Source of the DNA: Ypsolopha sequella
Taxonomy: Eukaryota > Arthropoda > Insecta > Lepidoptera > Ypsolophidae
Length of the DNA stretch: 64,000 nucleotides
Assembly: GCA_934047225.1 (NCBI GenBank)
Contig: OW204011.1
Coordinates: 18,426,339-18,490,338 of the forward strand
Direction: 5' to 3'
A model generated the notes under the pieces. The model did no database searches, had not been told where the DNA came from, and worked only from the letters and a program-made list of their open reading frames with translations. The position numbers and the translations under genes were made by a program. Of the stretch, positions 54,013 through 62,482 are shown piece after piece (the stretch's first letter is position 1; the number at the start of each line of letters is the position of its first letter).

Positions 54013-55182
54013 TTATGCGAGACTTGTCAAATGTATTAAAATCAGGTGGTTTTAATCTCCGTAAATGGAAGTCAAACGTACCTGAGCTCTTAGAGGCCGG
54101 TGACTGCAAACAAGAGCAGTTAGATTATGATTTTAAACATGCGGAATCTCCAAAAACATTAGGTCTCAGCTGGAATCCGAATCAAGATAAGTTTACTTTC
54201 AGCACAAAAATAGAGTCATCAGTAAATAAACCGACAAAAGGATCACTCTTATCCGATATCTCAAAATTAATTGATTTGCTTGGCTGGCTTTCACCCCTTT
54301 CGACTAAAATGAAAATATTATTTCAACAAGTTTGGCAGACTGAAGTCCATTGGGATGACCCTTTACCTAACAATATTTTACAAGAGTAGCTGCAAATTAA
54401 GGATGACATAAGCTGCGTAAATCAAATTAACATTGATCGATGGCTCAGGACGACAGAGAAGGACACTATAGAGCTACATGGGTGCTCAGATTCGTCCACC
54501 GAGGCCTATTCGTGCGTAGTGTATTGTAAGACAACAAAGAATGACAATACATCCATTGTTATTGTAGCAGGCAAAACAAGATTGGTGCCTATTAGTAAAA
54601 ATGTATCTACCCCAAATTTTGAATTGTGTGTGGGTTACCTTCTTATGAAACTGATGGCTAAAATCAAGAATAGCCTGGATGGTTATGATATCACGACTTA
54701 CTGCTGGGTAGGCTTTCTGGTAGTGCTAGGATGGATAAACGGCGAAACAAGTCGCTGGAAACCGTTTGTGGCTCACAGGGTCAATCAAATAGTACAAGAA
54801 GTACCACCAAACTGATGGCACTATGTTAACTCTGAAGAGAACCCAGCAGATTGCGCTAGCCATGGCCTGACAGCTTCACAATTAAAAGATCATTGAACGG
54901 ACCGACATTTTTATCGTCATCCACCGAAGAGGCCATAAAACAAGCAAATAAAAAGACGAGTTACGTAACTGATCAAGAAGTACGTAAAACTAAACAAGTA
55001 GCTACAGTTACATATCAAGATGAAAGCATAATAAATCAATTATTGAATAAATATAGCTCATTTACGAAAATAACAAAAATACTAGCATGGGTATATCGCT
55101 TTATAGCAAGCAAGAAAGTAAAAAAGGAAACAAGAAAATCCTATCTCACGCTGAGTGAATTAAAGCAAGCAAAAATCAAGAT
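54013..55182 (+). pseudogene. BEL-C RT end, RNase H and connection to integrase
   Basis: Resumes the pol frame after the DNA element: RT thumb (SGGFNLRKWKSN), LGLSWNPNQDKF and the LGWLSP segment, then RNase H with a GCSDSSTEAYSCVVY core. Stops occur near 54,388 and 54,813, and the frame changes near 54,893. It then reads toward the integrase until 55,182, where the solo LTR begins. Several RNase H landmarks are altered, such as the usual LxxLE segment, so the enzyme is dead. Confidence 0.85.
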
Positions 55183-55554
55183 TGTAGCGTGTGACCTTTG
55201 CCGTGAACTCCCTCTACGTAATACGAGAGGCGTAGTGCCGTCTCGCTTTCGTTTAGTTAGCCGTTGTTCGGAGAGACTCGACTGCGTTCGTGGCTCTCCG
55301 CGACCACGCCACCTCTCGGACGCCCGCGCCGCCGATTGCTGACTTCACCCCCCGCGCCGTTGGGCAGGAAGTCGAGCTATGACCGTCAGCTAATGAGGCC
55401 GCGCGCGCGCCGCTGGCATTCGACTCTCGGTATTTGTGATTAACCGTTACCTAACATAGAACTGTTTAGAGACATTAAACTCTAACGTGTATTCCGCATT
55501 TCACTTGACACCAGTCACAACCCAGAACCCTATAACGTCGCTATACACGCGACA
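55183..55554. mobile_element. Solo LTR, 372 bp
   Basis: TGTAGCGTGT at the left and ACACGCGACA at the right form imperfect inverted ends of TG..CA type. AGAT flanks both sides (55,179-55,182; 55,555-55,558), a 4-bp duplication. BEL-C frames on both sides are adjacent when it is removed. It contains no coding region and no match to other LTRs in the window. The 4-bp duplication suggests a Gypsy-type parent. It is the product of LTR-LTR recombination. Confidence 0.8.
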
Positions 55555-55862
55555 AGATTATAAAACAAATACAGCAAGAACATTTTGAATCAAGAGATAA
55601 AAGATTTACAAAAAGAAAATCAAATCAATTCAAAAAGCAAGATTTGTATGTTACATCCATTTTTGGATCAAGACCAAGTTTTGAGAGTGGGTTGAAACAT
55701 GCGAAAATTGACCAAAGCATGAAACACCCCATCATATTACCGAAAAACAGTCGGTTAGCAGATTTAATAATAGATTAGTCTCACGAGCTAACATATCACG
55801 GTGGTGCTCAAATGAATTCCGCATTCATGAGACAGAGATACTGGCTCATAGGAGGCATCAAG
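55555..55862 (+). pseudogene. BEL-C integrase N-terminal fragment
   Basis: In two frames, this encodes the lead-in to the BEL integrase and part of its HHCC finger: HPIILPKNSRLADLII, ELTYHGGAQ and FMRQRYWL. A stop lies near 55,778. After about 55,862 the sequence jumps to env-like coding, so the DDE core and C-terminus are deleted. Confidence 0.8.
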
Positions 55863-56515
55863 CTTTCTATCTTACTTGTTCATCAAGAAAACAGAAACAC
55901 AGAAGTCCATAAGCAAGCGCCAACCAAGTTACAAGAGCCGGAAAATAACAAGAATAAGCAAGGATGCTATTTTTCTCAAACAAGAAGAAAGAGATCATTC
56001 AGTTTCTCAAAAACTATTTTTGCATTGTTGATGTTCATAATGACCCTTATTACATGCATAGAAGGTTTCTAATGTTACTCAACTACAAAACAATCAAAGT
56101 CTGTATTTCGATAAATATGCAAACATGTCTTTAATCAGAGACGAATGTCGTCTACTATGACAAGAGTCCATACTATGAAGGAACACAAACATTAAACAAA
56201 CATATAAAATACATTCAAAACATATGTAAGGAGATAAGGGCACACAATGATTGCCAAGCTATCATGTTACAGTTAGAGCACAGTTATGAGGAACTGCATC
56301 ACTACAATGGAATTTTGCTGAATGGACAAAAACCGCGCGCTCGACCGAGGCGGTGGAGAGGACTCGTAAACGGAGTTGGATATATAGAAAATAGCCTATT
56401 TGGTGTTTTAGATAACCACTTCGCTGATAAATATGAAAAAGATATAGATTTAATCAAGAAAATTCAAGATCATTACCCACCTATTTGCTATTTAAATAAA
56501 AGGTATCTACTTTGA
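55863..56515 (+). pseudogene. Env-like remnant (baculovirus F / errantivirus Env type)
   Basis: Begins in a frame with a hydrophobic stretch (TIFALLMFIMTLITC, about 56,006-56,063) that looks like a signal peptide. Downstream, across frameshifts and stops near 56,090-56,270, a region around 56,264-56,515 has a basic furin-like site (RPRRWRG), then a Gly-rich, fusion-peptide-like stretch with GVGYIENSLFGVLD. That arrangement is known from F-type fusion proteins of baculoviruses and insect errantiviruses. The C-terminal ectodomain and membrane anchor are not seen. It is clearly decayed. Confidence 0.65.
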
Positions 56516-56670
56516 AAGTTGAATACCTAGTACAAAACAAAATGTTTAGGTTATAAAAACACTTTACTTACCTAAATCATAATTATCACCACATGCTAAT
56601 TTCACTAGTTTTCTGGCTCTCTTCCTCATCATGATTCTTCAGTTTGAAAACAGAATACAGTAGTTTCAAT

Positions 56671-56945
56671 TATAAAAACAAAAACTAAACACCTCTCTGC
56701 GCCGGAGCCGAACGGGCACTGACGCGCTGATTGCCGCCATTTGCGCTGACGCGCTGATTGCCGCCATTATAAAAACAAAAACTAAACACCTCTCTGCGCC
56801 GGAGCCGAACGGGCACTGACGCGCTGATTGCCGCCATTTGCGCTGACGCGCTGATTGCCGCCATTATAAAAACAAAAACTAAACACCTCTCTGCGCCGGA
56901 GCCGAACGGGCACTGACGCGCTAATTGCCGCCATTTGCCGCTGAT
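56671..56945. repeat. 97-bp tandem repeat, nearly 3 units
   Basis: Units start TATAAAAACAAAAACTAAAC at 56,671, 56,768 and 56,865. Each has an internal duplication of a GCGCTGATTGCCGCCAT segment. GC-rich relative to flanks. Confidence 0.9.
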
Positions 56946-57789
56946 GCACATGCGCAGAAATCTTCGCAGCAAAATCGTGTAACACACTTTATTGGGTTTT
57001 CGCTCTAAGACAAAGCGGGAAAACTATACTTACTTTTTCGGGTAAGACCATTTAAAACTACATAAGTTTGGTTTCTTTCAAATTATTTAGTAGTAAAAGC
57101 GAGTAACATGTTTTAAAGGAGTTTACCACTAAGCAATATTTACATTCAATACCTAATTACTTTGTGGCAAAATCCGTTAACAATTATTAAGTGTTATTCG
57201 CACAAGGCTTCCGATATAAAACGAAAAAAAATACCAAGAGCTACAAACATACAAATCTACTTAAATGAGTAGAGTCCGAAATGCATATCACATTTTTCTC
57301 TTAACGTCTACCGTAACATGACTTATACGATTTTACTAAAGCAAATTCTGTTGAGTTTTTGTTTTTATTGGTTATTTGAAATATGTCGTAATCGATCCAG
57401 GACAGCTTTTAAATAACGGGTTTTACCTCCAGAAAGAGCGTCAAGAGTATATCACGACAAGAAGGATAACTAAATTTTGACTATAAGTCGACTTAACGGG
57501 TTTTACCTCGCAGCCCTCGACATAACGTTTCAGGAAGAACGAAGTCGGCAAAAGTGTTGCTTCGGTACCATCGGTCTTTATAGAATTATTATTAACTTTT
57601 TAGTGAATGACTGCTGTTACTTTTGAAGTCGGTTGCTATTTTTTTGTTAAAAGTTTATTTTATTTCACATTTTTTAGTGTTGCTGGGTTAAATTGTGAAA
57701 TATGGGTAGTTCTTGCAAACGTGGTTTTAATATGAAACGAAGTTCAAGTGAGTATAAGTAGCTATGTTTGAGTAGCTTCCTGCTATCAA

Positions 57790-58230
57790 TCTCGAGTTAT
57801 GTGCTGTCATTCGTTAAAGAGTTCTACGGTGATGAAGCCAAGATCGAAGGTCAGGTGGGTACACTGGCAATTTTCAAGCAATGCCCTGCAATGAGCACCA
57901 TAACACAAACTGATTGCCGCAATCCAAAGTTATGTGCTGTCATCCGTTGAGGAGTTCTATGGTGATGAAGCCAGGATCGAAGGTCAGGTGGGTATTCTGG
58001 TAATCTCCAAGTAATACCCTTGAATTAGCACCCTAACGCAGTGATTGCCGCAATCTCGAGTTATGTGCTCTGATCCGTTGAGAAATTCTATGATGAATAT
58101 GGTGATGAAGCCAGGATCGAAGGTCAGGTGGAAGAATGATAATTTTCAAGTAATACCTTGTAATCAGCACCCAGGCACAAAGCGATTACCTCAATTTCGA
58201 GAGGTATGCTGTCATTTTCTGAGGAGTTCC
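57790..58230. repeat. ~132-bp degenerate tandem repeat, about 4 units
   Basis: GAGTTATGTGCT-type anchors occur at about 57,794, 57,927 and 58,058, and a diverged one near 58,198, each followed by GATGAAGCC..GATCGAAGGTCAGGTGG in the first three. Confidence 0.8.
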
Positions 58231-58549
58231 ACTGCCTATCTCTGAAGACCTTCATCAGATCATGACCAAACCCAAAATGGGACCTACCTGGAAGTACACT
58301 CTTTCAAACAAAAAAGAATTGTTCAAATCGGTTCAGAAATGACGGAGTTATGGAGTAACAACGCCAAAAAACCTTGAAGAGGGGGACAGAGAGTACCCAA
58401 CCTCTGTAAAAGTTTATTTATTTATTTTTGTTTTTAAAGGTCCTTTAAAAGTCTATTTAAAGAGTCTGAAAGAGTCTTTTTTTTAAGAGTCTATGAGTCT
58501 ATTGTTTTTATTTGTATATTCGTGTGCCCCGAGGGGGGTTGCGGACGAA

Positions 58550-59075
58550 CTAAGGTGGCTGTGATACGTGGATAGGTGAAAAACGACCAGGCACGTACTT
58601 GTACCGTGTGTCGTTACGTCTTATGAATAGTTTTCGTCTGCGTAAGGCGTTCGGCGTCATAGGTGAGATAGAATAGCGATTTACACTACGTCGTAGCGGT
58701 AATTGGCTACGGCGTAGTACGCTAGGTGTCGTATTGATAGTCGTAGCCGGCAGTGAACCGGCTGTTTGATTACCTTTCCGCCGCCTTCTGCGGGGGCGGT
58801 GTAGGTATAGAAGGGAAGTGGGGTTTGTTTTGTTACTGTTATCAGTCGGCTGTGAGTCTGAAATCTTTTTAGTTATTTCGTCATCGGAGTCGATTATAAC
58901 ATGTCTCGGTCGTCGGCGTCCTTGTTTGGCATTTAAGAATGCCTTATAGTCAGAGGCTTGTCTAATGAGCGGGTTTGTATGGTGTGCGGATAAGTCGAAA
59001 TATCGCATGGATATTTGTTTCATGAATTGTCTAACTGTAGGTAATTTGAGGTCCTTATAGAGATTATAATTTCGC
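58550..59075 (-). pseudogene. Jockey-C RT C-terminus with a basic tail
   Basis: Continues from the satellite with RNYNLYKDLKLPTVRQF and FDLSAHHTNPLIRQASDY, a typical Jockey-clade C-terminal signature. Then comes about 110 residues rich in Arg, Ser, Thr and Pro, with RPRRRRRKGN and repeated LRRR motifs, ending at a stop at 58,550. The tail may bind nucleic acid. The frame is intact within this part, but the array before it destroys continuity. Confidence 0.8.
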
Positions 59076-61909
59076 ACGTACCAGGGTGCGCCGGTAGCTC
59101 TACGTACCAGGGTGCGCCGGTAGCTCTACGTACCAGGGTGCGCCGGTAGCTCTATGTACCAGGGTGCGCCGGTAGCTCTACGTACCAGGGTGCGCCGGTA
59201 GCTGTACGTACCAGGGTGCGCCGGTAGCTGTATGTACCAGGGTGCGCCGGTAGCTCTACGTACCAGGGTGCGCCGGTAGCTCTATGTACCAGGGTGCGCC
59301 GGTAGCTCTACGTACCAGGGTGCGCCGGTAGCTCTATGTACCAGGGTGCGCCGGTAGCTCTATGTACCAGGGTGCGCCGGTAGCTCTATGTACCAGGGTG
59401 CGCCGGTAGCTCTATGTACCAGGGTGCGCCGGTAGCTCTACGTACCAGGGTGCGCCGGTAGCTCTACGTACCAGGGTGCGCCGGTAGCTCTATGTACCAG
59501 GGTGCGCCGGTAGCTCTACGTACCAGGGTGCGCCGGTAGCTCTACGTACCAGGGTGCGCCGGTAGCTCTATGTACCAGGGTGCGCCGGTAGCTCTACGTA
59601 CCAGGGTGCGCCGGTAGCTCTATGTACCAGGGTGCGCCGGTAGCTCTATGTACCAGGGTGCGCCGGTAGCTCTATGTACCAGGGTGCGCCGGTAGCTCTA
59701 CGTACCAGGGTGCGCCGGTAGCTCTACGTACCAGGGTGCGCCGGTAGCTCTATGTACCAGGGTGCGCCGGTAGCTCTACGTACCAGGGTGCGCCGGTAGC
59801 TCTATGTACCAGGGTGCGCCGGTAGCTCTATGTACCAGGGTGCGCCGGTAGCTCTATGTACCAGGGTGCACCGGTAGCTCTATGTACCAGGGTGCGCCGG
59901 TAGCTCTACGTACCAGGGTGCGCCGGTAGCTCTATGTACCAGGGTGCGCCGGTAGCTCTACGTACCAGGGTGCGCCGGTAGCTCTACGTACCAGGGTGCG
60001 CCGGTAGCTCTATGTACCAGGGTGCGCCGGTAGCTCTATGTACCAGGGTGCGCCGGTAGCTCTATGTACCAGGGTGCGCCGGTAGCTCTATGTACCAGGG
60101 TGCGCCGGTAGCTCTATGTACCAGGGTGCGCCGGTAGCTCTATGTACCAGGGTGCGCCGGTAGCTCTACGTACCAGGGTGCGCCGGTAGCTCTACGTACC
60201 AGGGTGCGCCGGTAGCTCTATGTACCAGGGTGCGCCGGTAGCTCTACGTACCAGGGTGCGCCGGTAGCTCTACGTACCAGGGTGCGCCGGTAGCTCTATG
60301 TACCAGGGTGCGCCGGTAGCTCTATGTACCAGGGTGCGCCGGTAGCTCTATGTACCAGGGTGCGCCGGTAGCTCTATGTACCAGGGTGCGCCGGTAGCTC
60401 TATGTACCAGGGTGCGCCGGTAGCTCTACGTACCAGGGTGCGCCGGTAGCTCTACGTACCAGGGTGCGCCGGTAGCTCTATGTACCAGGGTGCGCCGGTA
60501 GCTCTACGTACCAGGGTGCGCCGGTAGCTCTACGTACCAGGGTGCGCCGGTAGCTGTACGTACCAGGGTGCGCCGGTAGCTCTACGTACCAGGGTGCGCC
60601 GGTAGCTCTATGTACCAGGGTGCGCCGGTAGCTGTACGTACCAGGGTGCGCCGGTAGCTCTACGTACCAGGGTGCGCCGGTAGCTCTATGTACCAGGGTG
60701 CGCCGGTAGCTCTACGTACCAGGGTGCGCCGGTAGCTCTACGTACCAGGGTGCGCCGGTAGCTCTATGTACCAGGGTGCGCCGGTAGCTCTACGTACCAG
60801 GGTGCGCCGGTAGCTGTACGTACCAGGGTGCGCCGGTAGCTCTACGTACCAGGGTGCGCCGGTAGCTCTATGTACCAGGGTGCGCCGGTAGCTCTACGTA
60901 CCAGGGTGCGCCGGTAGCTCTATGTACCAGGGTGCGCCGGTAGCTCTACGTACCAGGGTGCGCCGGTAGCTGTACGTACCAGGGTGCGCCGGTAGCTCTA
61001 TGTACCAGGGTGCGCCGGTAGCTCTACGTACCAGGGTGCGCCGGTAGCTCTACGTACCAGGGTGCGCCGGTAGCTGTACGTACCAGGGTGCGCCGGTAGC
61101 TCTACGTACCAGGGTGCGCCGGTAGCTCTATGTACCAGGGTGCGCCGGTAGCTCTACGTACCAGGGTGCGCCGGTAGCTGTACGTACCAGGGTGCGCCGG
61201 TAGCTCTACGTACCAGGGTGCGCCGGTAGCTCTATGTACCAGGGTGCGCCGGTAGCTCTACGTACCAGGGTGCGCCGGTAGCTCTACGTACCAGGGTGCG
61301 CCGGTAGCTGTACGTACCAGGGTGCGCCGGTAGCTCTACGTACCAGGGTGCGCCGGTAGCTCTATGTACCAGGGTGCGCCGGTAGCTCTATGTACCAGGG
61401 TGCGCCGGTAGCTGTACGTACCAGGGTGCGCCGGTAGCTCTACGTACCAGGGTGCGCCGGTAGCTGTACGTACCAGGGTGCGCCGGTAGCTCTACGTACC
61501 AGGGTGCGCCGGTAGCTCTACGTACCAGGGTGCGCCGGTAGCTCTACGTACCAGGGTGCGCCGGTAGCTCTACGTACCAGGGTGCGCCGGTAGCTGTACG
61601 TACCAGGGTGCGCCGGTAGCTCTACGTACCAGGGTGCGCCGGTAGCTCTACGTACCAGGGTGCGCCGGTAGCTCTACGTACCAGGGTGCGCCGGTAGCTC
61701 TATGTACCAGGGTGCGCCGGTAGCTCTACGTACCAGGGTGCGCCGGTAGCTCTATGTACCAGGGTGCGCCGGTAGCTCTACGTACCAGGGTGCGCCGGTA
61801 GCTCTACGTACCAGGGTGCGCCGGTAGCTCTACGTACCAGGGTGCGCCGGTAGCTCTACGTACCAGGGTGCGCCGGTAGCTCTACGTACCAGGGTGCGCC
61901 GGTAGCTGT
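59076..61909. repeat. 26-bp satellite, 109 units, born in an RT reading frame
   Basis: ACGTACCAGGGTGCGCCGGT plus AGCTCT repeats from 59,076 to 61,909: 2,834 bp, exactly 109 units of 26 bp by coordinate. Two positions vary often (AGCTCT/AGCTGT and ACGT/ATGT); other changes are rare (one GTGCA near 59,870). On the minus strand one unit encodes part of TATGAPWYV of the RT. 26 is not a multiple of 3, so the array shifts frame. Confidence 0.97.
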
Positions 61910-62155
61910 ACGTAGGAATTTATTCTGTACTACTTGTAGTTTCTTAGTGTGAGTTTTTGCGGAGTGTGCAAATACTACACTAGCATAAGTGAAGATGGGA
62001 CGGACGCAGGTCAGATATAATCTGAGTTTACTGCGTAATGAGAGTTTGCTTTTTGATGTTATTAGTGGAGAGAGTCTACTTAGTATAAATTTGGCTCTGT
62101 TTCTCACAATGTCTATGTGAGGGCCGAAGGATAGTCGGCTGTCTAGACTACGGGC
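61910..62155 (-). pseudogene. Jockey-C RT thumb region
   Basis: Open sequence with LDSRLSFGPHIDIV (an RT region E-type block), a basic helix, LRLYLTCVRPIFTYASVVF, and QVVQNKFLR TATGAPWYV at the edge of the array. The catalytic RT core is absent because of 5' truncation near 62,155. Joined past the array, it leads into the C-terminus at 59,075. Confidence 0.85.
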
Positions 62156-62174
62156 TACGGGCTCCTACATTTTA

Positions 62175-62186
62175 TGGTCCTTCGAG
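62175..62186 (+). promoter_or_regulatory. BEL-E primer-binding site
   Basis: TGGTCCTTCGAG, the first 12 bases of the tRNA-Tyr-complementary site in BEL-B. The match ends there. Confidence 0.65.
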
Positions 62187-62482
62187 TGTTGACGTAAGTG
62201 TTGTTTAAAGTCCTCATCTACTCGGAGAAGCGATTCGGTTTGACTGGCCTTCCACAAGCGGACCTCCCCAGTCAGATTGAGAAGGCGCACACATTGTAGA
62301 TAGGATAATAAGCACACTGAGTCGCACGAACTGCAGCACCATTGATCTACGGACTGCGGAAAGGAAGACTACGGAAACTTCGTGGTTTTAACAAGCAACA
62401 TTAACTTAACTAACTAACTTCAGTGTACCTTCACTGCATAATATATTTTTCTTCGGTGAACTGAGAAGAAAATCATCTTAAG

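Larger units (their letters stand above)
31907..56515 (+). mobile_element. BEL-C: env-bearing BEL element split by five insertions
   Basis: Plus-strand pieces of one BEL element, in order: 5' region with PBS (31,907-32,269 and 35,404-35,770), gag (35,771-36,423 and 45,769-46,601), zinc knuckles, protease and RT (50,758-52,346), RT end and RNase H (54,013-55,182), integrase start (55,555-55,862), env remnant (55,863-56,515). The breaks are BEL-D, BEL-B (holding Gypsy-1), CR1-A copy 2, a DNA element and a solo LTR. The left limit is uncertain because no 3' LTR is in view for comparison. Stops and deletions show it was dead for some time. Confidence 0.88.
56516..58409. other. Sequence with tandem repeats, no gene
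   Basis: No convincing coding region. It holds a 97-bp repeat (56,671-56,945), a patch with GGGTTTTACCTC twice (near 57,419 and 57,499), and a ~132-bp repeat (57,790-58,230) followed by a stretch I recognise as widespread in Lepidoptera (about 58,255-58,365). The 3' LTR of BEL-C would be expected here but is not identifiable. Confidence 0.55.
58410..62155 (-). mobile_element. Jockey-C: LINE fragment containing a 26-bp satellite
   Basis: A minus-strand LINE 3' part: RT thumb (61,910-62,155), a 109-unit satellite array, RT C-terminus and basic tail (58,550-59,075), then a short 3' UTR ending in an A-rich tail near 58,410-58,440. The two coding parts join in frame if only one satellite unit is kept. 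It is 5' truncated at about 62,155, next to the BEL-E primer site, so it probably inserted in the BEL-E LTR. Confidence 0.82.

Noticed and set aside
59076..61909. CRISPR or telomere-like repeat
   Set aside because: No spacers, and the unit is a piece of RT coding sequence; not telomeric TTAGG.
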